A DNA stretch of 64,000 nucleotides from CAZDBA01 sp965224765 (lineage in GTDB: Bacteria > Planctomycetota > Planctomycetia > Pirellulales > Pirellulaceae), in the NCBI GenBank assembly GCA_965224765.1, contig CBDDAC010000019.1, positions 124,001 to 188,000 of the forward strand, written 5' to 3'. This document shows positions 10,380 through 19,095 of the stretch, in pieces. The notes under the pieces were generated by a model. The model was not told the origin of the DNA. It ran no database searches and worked only from the letters and a program-made list of their open reading frames with translations. The position numbers and the translations under genes were made by a program. Within the stretch, counting starts at the first letter, position 1. Each line of letters begins with the position of its first letter.

Positions 10380-11132
10380 TTAGTCACGCAAGCCAAACAG
10401 GCGGTCATGCGGTGCGTCTTGATGACACGAAATGCACGAGTCGACTTTGCCGCTGGCTGTAATTGTATTGCCGTCGGCGGTAACGGTTGCGTACACCCAG
10501 CCGTTGTCGGTACCAGCCGTATCAGGTTCTAGTTTAAACATAATGTAGAGCCCCGCGGATTCGCCTGTTGTATATGCCTGTCCGTCCTTTTCCGTGATCG
10601 TAATAACGGATCCGCCCGGTGGTAGCAGTTCGGCCAAGTCATTTCCACTGTCGTCATCGGATTCGCCTTTGGCTTCAATCGCTTTGTCCGTCTCTTTCGG
10701 ATGCCAGGACTCTTTTACCACGACTTGACCAACTTCTTGTTTATCATTTTCGATTTCCACGTAGGCATCTCGATTTTTGGCGTACAGAAAATAGAGTTTC
10801 TCTCCATGCGTTTCTGAATCATCGCTCTTACTGAATCGTACTCGAGCCGGCAGAGGCATTCTGCAGAGCCACGGCGCCCAGCGGGCTTCGTCGTCCACGA
10901 GACCGTACTGCTTGTAGTCTCGAGCAATTTGAATAATTTGCTCATCGAAATCGTCGCTGCGGGTTTCATCGCTAGTTGAATTCATCTCAGCCTTGACCGT
11001 ATTGATTTGCGTCGAAATCGACGTGTGCTGATTTGAGACCTCATTTGACGAGAGGACGAAGGAAACGCAAAAAGCAACTCCCAAAAAAATTGCTACAGTC
11101 ACCAATGGCAAAGATTTTTCGACGCTCGTCAT
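10380..11132 (-). CDS. Membrane-anchored or exported cytochrome P460-family protein
   Basis: About 250 aa with one N-terminal hydrophobic segment (LVTVAIFLGVAFCVSFVL), then a polar linker, then a P460-type domain ending in a c-type heme motif CISCH close to the C-terminus (VDSCISCHQDAPHD). P460 proteins are periplasmic c-heme proteins; characterised ones oxidise hydroxylamine or bind NO, others have unknown substrates. I chose the ATG at 11132 (MTSVEK) over the ATGs at 11141 and 11138, because the AAAGG ribosome-binding site lies about 9 nt before it but abuts the upstream ones. The gene stands alone between the adhesin and the toxin region. The substrate cannot be told from sequence; no ammonia-oxidation genes are nearby. 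Confidence 0.75.
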   Translation of the reverse strand: MTSVEKSLPLVTVAIFLGVAFCVSFVLSSNEVSNQHTSISTQINTVKAEMNSTSDETRSDDFDEQIIQIARDYKQYGLVDDEARWAPWLCRMPLPARVRFSKSDDSETHGEKLYFLYAKNRDAYVEIENDKQEVGQVVVKESWHPKETDKAIEAKGESDDDSGNDLAELLPPGGSVITITEKDGQAYTTGESAGLYIMFKLEPDTAGTDNGWVYATVTADGNTITASGKVDSCISCHQDAPHDRLFGLRD

Positions 11133-11266
11133 GATCATCATCCTTTTACGAATCGAAGTAACCCATAAATTGTACCGGCCGACAAGCGTGATTGAGTAAC
11201 AAGCAAGTAACTTATCTTACATCGATTCTTTTTTGAAAATAAATAGGCGGATTTCGCCTAAAACGC

Positions 11267-11602
11267 TTACGGGGAATTCGGGCCAGTTCCGACTTGAATG
11301 AATCCATTTCTTTTCAACGCGCCCCGTAACGTTGTGTAATCACTCGAGTTGCGAATTTGGTCTTCTCCATCCAAAATGGACAGTCGATTAAACACGTAAA
11401 TCAATACAGAATTTAAATCATTTGGCTCTCTGACCTCACCAACAAAAGTGACTTCGATGTCGACCTTGTCGTTGCCATCGTTGGTCGCCAAGTTCGCTTC
11501 GGTCACGCTTTTCGCGCAGCGGTTTCGAGGCCAACCGCGAACAGATTCCGCCGCCGTGGTTACCGCGTCAGCTAGCAACGTCGTTTGCGGCGGCGGCTTC
11601 AT
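11267..11602 (-). CDS. Small protein, end of toxin/immunity tract, function unknown
   Basis: 111 aa, start overlapping the stop of the preceding 95-aa gene in an ATGA, which suggests translational coupling. The composition is protein-like (for example NDKVDIEVTFVGEVREPND and a SSDYTTLRGALKRNGF ending) but I do not recognise a family. It may be a second immunity gene or the out-of-frame remainder of the 95-aa gene, since this tract is visibly degraded. No signal peptide or membrane segment. Confidence 0.45.
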   Translation of the reverse strand: MKPPPQTTLLADAVTTAAESVRGWPRNRCAKSVTEANLATNDGNDKVDIEVTFVGEVREPNDLNSVLIYVFNRLSILDGEDQIRNSSDYTTLRGALKRNGFIQVGTGPNSP

Positions 11603-11886
11603 TCAGCGAATGATGGAACGCCCGACTGTGCGGCAACATCAACGAACGTTGGATCAGCAAACGCTGTTCCATCCTTAAGTATTGTTGGGAAACTGACAGA
11701 CCAACTATCGCGACATTGCTCAAACATATGGAATACCGAAGCATCCTTGTTCGTCACCAAGGCTTCTATCCGAGCTGTCTGATTGTCAGCACTCCGAAAG
11801 ATAATTTCCTGTGCTTCAACCGAAACGTCCCAGTTCTCTTTGATGAACCGTTCCGCAATTTCCTTGGCGTCTTTTTCGTCTACCAT
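11599..11886 (-). CDS. Small protein, candidate immunity protein to the degraded toxin
   Basis: 95 aa, acidic, no signal peptide, no membrane segment. It starts within the last codons of the degraded toxin remnant (4-8 nt overlap), the usual coupling of an immunity gene to its toxin. It reads MVDEKDAKEIAERFI then a beta-rich stretch with DSWSVSFPTILKDG, a pattern seen in small immunity and phage-type NTF2/YbbC-like proteins. The assignment rests on position and size rather than on a recognised domain. Confidence 0.5.
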   Translation of the reverse strand: MVDEKDAKEIAERFIKENWDVSVEAQEIIFRSADNQTARIEALVTNKDASVFHMFEQCRDSWSVSFPTILKDGTAFADPTFVDVAAQSGVPSFAE

Positions 11887-12232
11887 GGATTGCCTCCCAT
11901 TCGTTCTAAGTAATCTTGCGAGTGAACCTTTTCCATCAGGGTCAACAGTTCATTCCATCGACGAGGATTGCTTCGCAGCGTGTCGTAAACTTCTTGTTCG
12001 ACAAAATTGAGCCCCTTGGTCGCTCGGCAAGTAGAGCTCGCCCACTTCAGCATTGAATCCGGCTCGTTTTCCAACCGGTAAATTACCGGCATCAAGTTTC
12101 AGCTTGATTCCAAGTCGTTCGAGAAACTTCTCGAATTTCCCGATCTTTTGAGCCCCGAAAGATCGCCGCCACGCCGGCCAAGTTACCCGCCGATGAAGTC
12201 AATCGCTCCCGTGTTTGGGGCAAGTAACTTCC
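11880..12232 (-). pseudogene. Remnant of a polymorphic toxin C-terminus (possibly zincin-like), several frameshifts
   Basis: Three minus-strand frames carry successive protein-like pieces. First AGNLAGVAAIFRG (one frame), then KIGKFEKFLERLGIKLKLDAG...GELYLPSD (second frame, no start codon), then a third frame encoding FVEQEVYDTLRSNPRRWNEL...DYLERMGGNPW to the stop at 11880. From memory, the last piece resembles the tail of zincin-like metallopeptidase toxin domains, which end in a VYD.L...RRWN.L...EK.H...Y....GG pattern. The expected HExxH centre is missing between the second and third pieces, so there is at least one deletion plus two frame changes. Only 71 codons of the last piece have an ATG (12095). 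The intact ancestor was probably the second toxin module of this locus. Confidence 0.5.
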
Positions 12233-12242
12233 TAGCTTAACA

Positions 12243-12893
12243 TCACATTGGCTTCAAACTCCATGCAATTTTTGCATACTCAACGATCAAATAATCCAGT
12301 CCCTCGACGATGGAATTTGCGTCGAGACGCACGCACTCTTCGCCCAACGGCTTCCCTGAAGCTACGACCGTATACGGGCCGCTATCTTCTTCGTTTGTTC
12401 GCTCGCCATCCAGCTTAACCATAACAACTGCCCCATCGTTCTTCATTCTAGTGAGAAACGGCAAAGCCCAGTCAATTCCATTGTCTCGTGGGATTTTCTC
12501 CAGTTGAACGTCAATGTACTCAGCAACATTTGAAATGGCATTCAATCGCTTCTCTGACAACTTTGTTGGTTGACAAGCCAGGTTGTTGTTGGTGGGCATG
12601 TTCATGCCCCAGAATCGTTGGGCAAAGTCTTCAATTGATGAGGCGAGGCAATCTTCTAAGTTTGTAGCTTCTTGCGTAATGAACTGCCCCTCCATTATCT
12701 CACCAACCACGTTCACCGAATACGGTTGGTAGCCATCAACGCCTAAAAAGTTCAGCAGTATCACTGCTCCATCTGCACGCATTTGTTCCAAAACTGGCCA
12801 AACGACGTCACAACCTAGCCAGTCATTTCCAATGTCGGCGATACCAGCAGACTTCATCATTTCAGCTATTCCATCCCTTGCCGTGCGTGACAT
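12243..12893 (-). CDS. Candidate immunity protein with two tandem homologous domains
   Basis: 216 aa, cytosolic, acidic, no signal peptide. The two halves (about residues 25-97 and 130-212) are homologous: each has W..P.L..M..DGAV...., then a Gly/Tyr-containing turn (PYSVNVVG in one, PYTVVASG in the other), then a helix ending in A-x-x-W or A-x-x-F-W. The start ATG lies one base after the stop of the Doc-toxin gene, so the two are translated together. Position, size and lack of export signal fit an immunity protein that neutralises the adjacent toxin if it reaches the cytosol. I do not recognise a named family. Confidence 0.6.
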   Translation of the reverse strand: MSRTARDGIAEMMKSAGIADIGNDWLGCDVVWPVLEQMRADGAVILLNFLGVDGYQPYSVNVVGEIMEGQFITQEATNLEDCLASSIEDFAQRFWGMNMPTNNNLACQPTKLSEKRLNAISNVAEYIDVQLEKIPRDNGIDWALPFLTRMKNDGAVVMVKLDGERTNEEDSGPYTVVASGKPLGEECVRLDANSIVEGLDYLIVEYAKIAWSLKPM

Positions 12894-12894
12894 T

Positions 12895-14223
12895 CTAAAA
12901 TCCCCTCAACAATCGAGCGATTTCACCGATATCGTCTAACGAGCCATCCGCAATCCGTTCAATAATGCGACGCGTTTCAGCAGAGGAAACACCGGTAGTG
13001 ATACCGTTGCGCTGCTTCAGAAGATCCAACGCTGCTTGTGCTGTTCGCTTGTTTGCATCTTGGAATGTGTGGTTGCGTTGAAGGTTCCGAATTAGCGCCG
13101 CTCCCTTACGGAAAAAACCTTCTTCCCGAGCGGCTGCGGCCAAAGCAGATGAGGCGTCAACTCCCGCCCTCGCACCGGGACTGCCCAGACCACGATTCAG
13201 AGACAATAGATCGTCAGCGGAAATCCCTTTCGCAAATCCACCAAGTTCCAGTAATCCCCTTGGGGCAAGATCAGCGAGATCATCAACTCGCTTGGTTATT
13301 TGGCGGAACACCCATTTTCCACCAACCTTGACTAAAACCCCAGCCGCAAAACCGGCAGCTGGGGTGCCGATAATCAACCATTTCTCACCAGTGGTTAACT
13401 CGCGTTGGCCGTAGACGGTGAACGAAAGTGTCTGGCCACTGGCCAACTCAAAAGTCAAAACGAATCCGCCGAGATACGGCACCAATCGGTAGGTTGCCAC
13501 AATCGCTTCGTTTAGACCCTCCAATTGCGACGAGGTCATCTGCTTGGGGGAGAAGACAACTCCCAACGTAACTCCTGCAGAAGCAATTCGATCCAAAAAT
13601 GCCTCAATATCTCCGTCCCAAGTCGTGAGGTACTTGTTGATGGCAGACCTCTTCTCATCCGCCATCGCTTCTAAATGATTGCGTAAATGCCGAACCGCTT
13701 CTTGACGATTCCACTCGTTGTCGATCCAACTATTATCAAAATGAATTTCGTAGGACCAATGATAGGACCAGTATGTGGCACCCCATGAAAGAGGTTTGAT
13801 GAGGACTTTGCCACCTCCCTCCACAAAGTATCGATAGAGTAGACCGTTTGGATAAGCCTCTAAATACAGAGCAACGATTTGTTTCGCAGTTAAGTAGTCG
13901 TCATTATCAGCAGCCGACCTCAACTGCGAGATCCTGTTCGAAATTTGGGTTGTCTGACGGGTAACGCTGGACAACATTTCTGAACGCTGAGCAGGTTCTG
14001 AAGATAACGCGTTCGCCGAGGCAGCAATTAAGTCAGCTCCCGACTCGACGCTACCAAGAACATCACCACTGAACGCATTGCCTGTGAATTCAGCGAGCGA
14101 TGACAGCGTTTGCAAGGCCGGCGAGTCGCTTCCTCCCCAAGACAATGAAGCATTGTCTTGCCCTTGAACAAGGCTCGATATTCCCAACAAGAAAAGACAT
14201 AAACACGTCGTGTAAATTTTCAT
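12895..14223 (-). CDS. Secreted toxin with C-terminal Fic/Doc domain
   Basis: 442 aa. N-terminal Sec signal peptide (MKIYTTCLCLFLLGISS..., cleavage near residue 22), a helical region with aromatic-rich W/Y segment near 145-165, a hydrophobic stretch near 283-310 (IIGTPAAGFAAGVLVKVGG) like the pretoxin membrane segments of polymorphic toxins, and a C-terminal Doc-type Fic domain from about 331. The Fic motif is HTFQDANKRTA with the catalytic His at 385, and the flanks (GLGSPGARAG, ALIRNLQRNHTF) match Doc more than AMPylating Fic. Phage P1 Doc phosphorylates EF-Tu; target here is inferred. There is no Phd-type antitoxin; instead a two-domain immunity candidate follows after one base. This is the layout of an effector-immunity pair, not of a type II toxin-antitoxin system. 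Confidence 0.75.
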   Translation of the reverse strand: MKIYTTCLCLFLLGISSLVQGQDNASLSWGGSDSPALQTLSSLAEFTGNAFSGDVLGSVESGADLIAASANALSSEPAQRSEMLSSVTRQTTQISNRISQLRSAADNDDYLTAKQIVALYLEAYPNGLLYRYFVEGGGKVLIKPLSWGATYWSYHWSYEIHFDNSWIDNEWNRQEAVRHLRNHLEAMADEKRSAINKYLTTWDGDIEAFLDRIASAGVTLGVVFSPKQMTSSQLEGLNEAIVATYRLVPYLGGFVLTFELASGQTLSFTVYGQRELTTGEKWLIIGTPAAGFAAGVLVKVGGKWVFRQITKRVDDLADLAPRGLLELGGFAKGISADDLLSLNRGLGSPGARAGVDASSALAAAAREEGFFRKGAALIRNLQRNHTFQDANKRTAQAALDLLKQRNGITTGVSSAETRRIIERIADGSLDDIGEIARLLRGF

Positions 14224-14881
14224 GAGAGTTCCGCAGATGAGTAGTGTGAAAAGGCAACGGCCTAGAACCCTTGTGGTCGTAGCGTATCAAAATTGCCAGA
14301 GACCGCAACGCGAGAAAACGGGGGAGGAGAAAACGGGGACACCCAGGACACCAAATATTTGCATGTTGCCACTTGAAAGGAAAGTGGGGTTTGGTCAATC
14401 AAACCAGCTGAAACACTGCGGAGAAACAACCACTCAAATCAATAAAGAGCCTCCAATTAACGACGAAGTCTCTTCAAACTATGGCTGTCGCCGTTCGGGT
14501 GGGTGTTCACTCGAGTTGCGAATTTGAACGATGTCACTATCGGGCCCCAGTTTTTCGATGAAGCTCTGGAATGGATTCCAGGTCGCTAGTCCAAGTTGGA
14601 CTTACCTATAGCGTTACCTCGCTGTTGTTTCCAAGACAAAAAGACGAAAATACCACCATACCTAAACTAAACGCGCTCTAATGGCGCGCGAACGCGTGTA
14701 GTGAAAGGCTTCCCTTTTGTAGTGTTGCTCACCACCGGGAATCGTAATGACCGTAATCATGTAGCTTTGCGCCGGAAGCGAGACCCTGTCGTTGGTTGAG
14801 TAAAAATAGAGATGATACGTATCCCCATTCTTACAGGTGAGACTTCGGTTGCAGAAATTGAGGTGCCGTAAGAGTCTGGCT
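14224..14881 (+). other. Non-coding stretch with a possible repeat-element scar
   Basis: No convincing gene in 658 bp. Around 14311-14357 there are two copies of GAGAAAACGGGG-like sequence followed by GACACCCAGGACACC; this GGGGACACCC...GGACACC pattern is typical of ends of REP/IS200-type elements, but no transposase is present. Minus-strand codons of 14662-14830 read protein-like (YMITVITIPGGEQHYKREAF) without a start, possibly a gene remnant. Confidence 0.35.
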
Positions 14882-16060
14882 CTATTGCAGGATGTCGAGA
14901 TGCTCGAAGGCGTCTCCAACAACATCGGTGGAATTGATCTCCAACCAGTTATCAAGAAGACTGGCGTAGATTTGGCGAAAGTCAAATTGCGTTTTCACGT
15001 CGCCGTCTTCCAAGTCGGTCAGGTTCGTCGTTTCGCCAAGCAATCCTCCATTGACTGGAGATCCAGCCAGAAAAACAGGCCCCGCAGTTCCATGATCGGT
15101 TCCAAAGGTTCCGTTTTCATTGACGCGGCGTCCGAACTCACTAAACGCCAACACGACGACTCGGTCACCGATGCCACTTTTGCTCATGTCATCGGTAAAG
15201 GCTTTGAGGGAAGCCGAAAGCTCCTCCAACAACTCGGCATGCTGCTGAAGCTGTGTTGAGTGGGTGTCGTATCCTCCCTGCGTTGTGTAATAAACCCGTG
15301 CAGGCGATTTCGACTTGATCAGACGTGAAACCAGTCGCATTTGCTGCCCAAGTTGGCTGTTGGGAAACCCAACTGAATCGGTATCTTTCACTTTGGCTTC
15401 CATTTGTCGAGCCATGGAATAGGAGTCGGCGACTTGACGCTGTACGAACGCAGCAATGTCGTCATCTGGCACGGCAGTCCCGACTAAGCCGACTGATTGG
15501 TCCAGTTGTAAATCGGCCAGCCTGGACAACGCAGCAACTTGGGCACGACGTCCAATCATTGCTTCTGAGACCGCTTCGCGACCGATAAAGTATCCGTCCA
15601 TTGATGTCTGACCCTTTTTTCGAGCCATATCCATCGCGTGCCCTAACCACCCGGCTCCGCTTTCTCGTTTCTGATCGCACAGTCCTCGGTGCCAAATCGC
15701 CATGCTTTCGAAATGGCTACGGTTCGGATTCGGGTAACCCACACCATTGATGATCGCCAGTTGGCCGTCGTCAAAAAGCTGCTTGCAGGCAGTCATCGAC
15801 CCATGAAGCCCCATGGAATCATTGATCGAGTGCAGCGTTGACGAGTCAAGCGCCAGTTTAGGTCGTCGCTTTCGATACTCATCATCCCGATGGGGAACCA
15901 ACGTGTTGATCCCATCGTTGCCACCACTCATTTCAATCACAACCAGAATCCGTTGATCCGTTTCAGCTGTTGCTGCTGTGGAAAGTGAGTTAACAAAGCC
16001 AGGCACCAGTGGGGCCAATGAGAGCAGTCCAGATGTTTTAAGAAAGTTTCTGCGAATCAT
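14882..16060 (-). CDS. DUF1501 domain-containing exported protein
   Basis: 392 aa. The N-terminus MIRRNFLKTSGLLSLAPL carries a Tat-like signal (RRNFLK). The mature part matches the DUF1501 family, which is sulfatase/alkaline-phosphatase-like: VVIEMSGGNDGINTLVP at the start, GYPNPNRSHFESMAIWH in the middle, and VVLAFSEFGRRVNENGT...DHGTAGPVFLAG near the end. These lie close to where metal-binding residues sit in the related alkaline phosphatase fold. Members are very abundant in planctomycetes and nearly always sit beside a DUF1800 gene, as here (49 bp upstream on the same strand). The biochemical role is not established; export and breakdown or binding of a surface polymer is only a guess. Confidence 0.9.
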   Translation of the reverse strand: MIRRNFLKTSGLLSLAPLVPGFVNSLSTAATAETDQRILVVIEMSGGNDGINTLVPHRDDEYRKRRPKLALDSSTLHSINDSMGLHGSMTACKQLFDDGQLAIINGVGYPNPNRSHFESMAIWHRGLCDQKRESGAGWLGHAMDMARKKGQTSMDGYFIGREAVSEAMIGRRAQVAALSRLADLQLDQSVGLVGTAVPDDDIAAFVQRQVADSYSMARQMEAKVKDTDSVGFPNSQLGQQMRLVSRLIKSKSPARVYYTTQGGYDTHSTQLQQHAELLEELSASLKAFTDDMSKSGIGDRVVVLAFSEFGRRVNENGTFGTDHGTAGPVFLAGSPVNGGLLGETTNLTDLEDGDVKTQFDFRQIYASLLDNWLEINSTDVVGDAFEHLDILQ

Positions 16061-16108
16061 GCTTCTTCCCTTTTTCGAATGACAGGTGACGATTCCATAG
16101 AGCTCGCC

Positions 16109-17476
16109 TCAGTTGAGTTGAGCTTGAGGACTGGCCAGAATCAAAGTTACTAGCCGTTTAGCAGTTTGTTCTGGTTCTGAGCTGTCAGGCAGTTCGGTTT
16201 TGGCTTTCTCCAGCAAAGGTTGTACGAATTCACGGTCGCTGCGACCGGTCAGCAGCTGGCAATAGAATGGCGCGATGTCGTCCCATTTCCTGTTGCCGAT
16301 ATTGGCCTCGGCCAAGCCCAGTAGATCGACCGTTTGGCCAGTGCGATTCAATCGCCCCTCCACGAGCGCCGCGCCAAAATTTGCTCGGGCAATAGAGGTT
16401 CGAGAATTCAACCAAGCTCGACCACCAGGCCAACCGCCCACATTAGGTGGATAAAACAGTTTGCGACCCAGTTGTTCGATCCAGTCGCTTAAGACGAGCG
16501 TGCTGGCTGGAGGTTGAAAGAACTCCAAAGCACGCAGTGTGCCGATGACAAAGGACTCAGGCCCTGCAATTCGTTGTTTTAGATTCGCGCTGCAGTGAAA
16601 GTACTGGCTGCGAAGTATGACCTCAATCGTTTTGTGAATATTGAATTCGTTCTTTGTCAAAACATCGGCCAATCCTTCCAGACTCTCGGGAGTAACAACT
16701 GAATCGGCAAGAAAGGTATGTGAAATTCTCTCGGATACTCTTAGAGCGGTGGCGGGATGACGGCACGTAATATCAACTAAATCATCGCCATTCAGGTTTC
16801 CCGTATTACCGAGAATCGTTTTTGAGGCCGAGTCGTGCCAGTCCTCACGAATTCGAAACTGATCTTGATACACGGACCAACCCGTCAGCGCCCGAGAAGC
16901 GTCTTTGACGTCGCCCTCGGTATAATTGCCGGCGCCCAAGGTGAAGAGTTCAAGCAATTCGCGTCCCAGGTTTTCGTTGGGCATTCCAGAGCGGTTAGAA
17001 TCGCCGTCAAGCCATCGGAGCATCGCACCCTGTTTTAGGACTTTGGTTAGGAGTGTTTGAAATGAACCCAATCCGTCGGTGCGAAATACGTTGTTCTGTT
17101 GCCGCATGAGTACCAGGTTTTTCACTTTGGCGTTGCTGGTGGCGAAGTGGTTATGCCAAACCAACGTCATCCGCTCGCGCAGCGGATGAGGGGAAAAGTA
17201 CAAATGATAGATCCACCATGCAGTTAGACGCTCTGGTCTTGTCGAACCGATTGCAGCATCGCCTAGCACGTCGGTCATTTCGGCAAAATTGTCTGGTGTA
17301 CCAGGCTGATTTGGATCCCCTCGTAATAAACGCTGGATGGACTCTTCAGGGCCATCGGCCAGATCGCGTTGCAGTTGCGACCAGGTCGCGGCGAAACCAG
17401 CACGGCGATGGAGTGTCCAAACGCGAAGCAGATTCCACGGTTCCGACTTACTGGGTTTCCAAGGTTTCCAACTCAT
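16109..17476 (-). CDS. DUF1800 domain-containing protein
   Basis: 455 aa. Family hallmarks: WTLHRRAGFAATWSQL near the N-terminus; RMTLVWHNHFATS (the WHNHF motif) near residues 99-111; NENLGRELLELFTLG...YTEGDVKDASRALTGW in the middle; FYPPNVGGWPGG near the C-terminus. No clear signal peptide is visible, unlike its DUF1501 partner. First gene of the two-gene unit with DUF1501. Function unknown; the pair is co-conserved and probably acts together in the cell envelope. Confidence 0.9.
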   Translation of the reverse strand: MSWKPWKPSKSEPWNLLRVWTLHRRAGFAATWSQLQRDLADGPEESIQRLLRGDPNQPGTPDNFAEMTDVLGDAAIGSTRPERLTAWWIYHLYFSPHPLRERMTLVWHNHFATSNAKVKNLVLMRQQNNVFRTDGLGSFQTLLTKVLKQGAMLRWLDGDSNRSGMPNENLGRELLELFTLGAGNYTEGDVKDASRALTGWSVYQDQFRIREDWHDSASKTILGNTGNLNGDDLVDITCRHPATALRVSERISHTFLADSVVTPESLEGLADVLTKNEFNIHKTIEVILRSQYFHCSANLKQRIAGPESFVIGTLRALEFFQPPASTLVLSDWIEQLGRKLFYPPNVGGWPGGRAWLNSRTSIARANFGAALVEGRLNRTGQTVDLLGLAEANIGNRKWDDIAPFYCQLLTGRSDREFVQPLLEKAKTELPDSSEPEQTAKRLVTLILASPQAQLN

Positions 17477-17559
17477 TTTTCACCTGAATTTCTTGTTCTC
17501 AAAGGCCTGCCAAGTTGCTCGGCTTCGACCGTGCTAGGGTACGATCAAGCTGTGAGAAT

Positions 17560-19095
17560 CTAGTTCCCGGGATTCGGCTTTGCCATGGTCGTTGTTGGAC
17601 CAATGTTTGCGGCGTCGATTTCCCCAAGGTCCAGGGTTTCCCCTGACTTGATTTCAATTCTTCGTTCACCAGGAGCTCCTTGAAAAGCTCGCACAGAGAT
17701 CGAATAGTCACCTGGAATCAACTCACATGAAACGTGACCCTCTCCGTCCACTTCGCAGCGAGGAAAGTAGCCCGGCACACGTGCCCCGCTTTCTGAAAGC
17801 CGGGAAGCACTCACTTCTCCACCAACAATTGGGTTGCCGTCCTTGTCGATCAGTCGAAGCTTGAGTGTGCCGTAGGGTTGCATCACAACGACATGAGCCA
17901 GTTTAAATCCACTAATTTCATGTGTCGTCGCGACAATCGATGCGAACGCACCCAGTTTCTTTTCCGGATGTTGAAGCAGCAATGTTCGTTTTTGGTTTAG
18001 CGGGAATCCGTCAATTTCAATAGAACTAGATTGGGATTCGATTGACCGTCCTACCAATGCAGGGAGGAACGAGATTTTTGCTCCTGGAACTGGATCATCA
18101 TTGGCATCTACGATATTGAGGACAACCGATTCGCCCTTGCTTAGTTGGAAATCCTTTTGCATTCCAGAATCCGCTGGATCAATGACGACAACGGCTGTGG
18201 ATAATGGGTTGATTCTGCGGAAGAACAATGAACTCAATTGACCGTTCCGTTTCCGTTTTTCTGTAATCGAGTCCAAGCCCTGGCCAGCCGGATAACTTGG
18301 ATCGGAGAAAACCCAAACGCCCATGGCGGCGGGGCCAGGTAAACCAACGAATCGATATTGTCCTGTTTCATCGGTGCGAGCTCCGTAATAGTCGGAAATC
18401 AATTGTTGACGAGCTTGATCCAGCTTTTGTGCTGCAGGGTTATCATCAAAAGGCATGTAACTCACACCCGCGTCCACGATTGGGCTGCCCGTCTCCTTGT
18501 TGGTAACTCTGCCGTGAATCCAAACACCGCGTTGGAGCCCGACCTCCATCGGAATCGCGTCGATGCCCTGACCGTCTGGGACATCTGCAGTTTGGGTAAT
18601 GTACGGTTTGCCCAATTCGCCTGTGGTTGGTGTTGTGATGATGATCGAGTTTCCTGCGCCCTTGGGGAAACCCGCCAAACGAAAACGCCCGTTTTGATCG
18701 GTCGTCGTCTTCAGATCTGTTTGGCCAACCATGTGTTCAGGACCGTCATTCAGAAATCCGTAACTGGTAACGAAAACTCCAACGAGAGGCTGCTTCGTTT
18801 CACGATCGACCACAACGCCTTCGATCGGTTGTGAAGGCTCGCAAACGAGTGTCATTTTGCAACCGTGAATTAGCCCATCGCTCATCATGTTGGCGCGAGG
18901 ATCTTCGTATTTCACTTTTGGGAAGTCACAAGTGGCAACCATTGCTTTGCGAATCGCCGTGGTTTCACTGGTCAACACTAGGCGGGCAAGTCGCCCGGCG
19001 CCAATTCCCTTGATTGTGAACCTCCCGTTGACATCACTGGTGACTGATGGAATATGATCTGGATTGTTTCCTACGCCCTGTGGCAAGAACGGCAA
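17560..19095 (-). CDS. C-terminal part of the BlaR1-like protein (carboxypeptidase-regulatory-like repeats), frameshifted
   Basis: The apparent start is a TTG at 19095, but the upstream homologous repeat shows it is an internal position. The 511 codons hold further carboxypeptidase-regulatory-like (Greek-key, transthyretin-like) modules with the recurring pattern GVVVDRETKQPLVGV...T...NGRFRLAGFP and end with an Asp/Pro-rich tail. In the preceding frame the equivalent segment runs ...ARKKQVTTDESGKFILEGIG, which parallels SVTSDVNGRFTIKGIG here, so the two frames form one protein of about 1758 codons. Modules of this kind sit outside the membrane and probably bind or stabilise; ligand unknown. 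Confidence 0.75.
   Translation of the reverse strand: MPFLPQGVGNNPDHIPSVTSDVNGRFTIKGIGAGRLARLVLTSETTAIRKAMVATCDFPKVKYEDPRANMMSDGLIHGCKMTLVCEPSQPIEGVVVDRETKQPLVGVFVTSYGFLNDGPEHMVGQTDLKTTTDQNGRFRLAGFPKGAGNSIIITTPTTGELGKPYITQTADVPDGQGIDAIPMEVGLQRGVWIHGRVTNKETGSPIVDAGVSYMPFDDNPAAQKLDQARQQLISDYYGARTDETGQYRFVGLPGPAAMGVWVFSDPSYPAGQGLDSITEKRKRNGQLSSLFFRRINPLSTAVVVIDPADSGMQKDFQLSKGESVVLNIVDANDDPVPGAKISFLPALVGRSIESQSSSIEIDGFPLNQKRTLLLQHPEKKLGAFASIVATTHEISGFKLAHVVVMQPYGTLKLRLIDKDGNPIVGGEVSASRLSESGARVPGYFPRCEVDGEGHVSCELIPGDYSISVRAFQGAPGERRIEIKSGETLDLGEIDAANIGPTTTMAKPNPGN

Noticed and set aside
14662..14985. Minus-strand frame of 107 codons after the DUF1501 gene
   Set aside because: Its first third lies inside the DUF1501 gene in another frame and it has no start of its own. 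The last part reads protein-like (YMITVITIPGGEQHYKREAF), so it may be a remnant, but I cannot support it as a gene.
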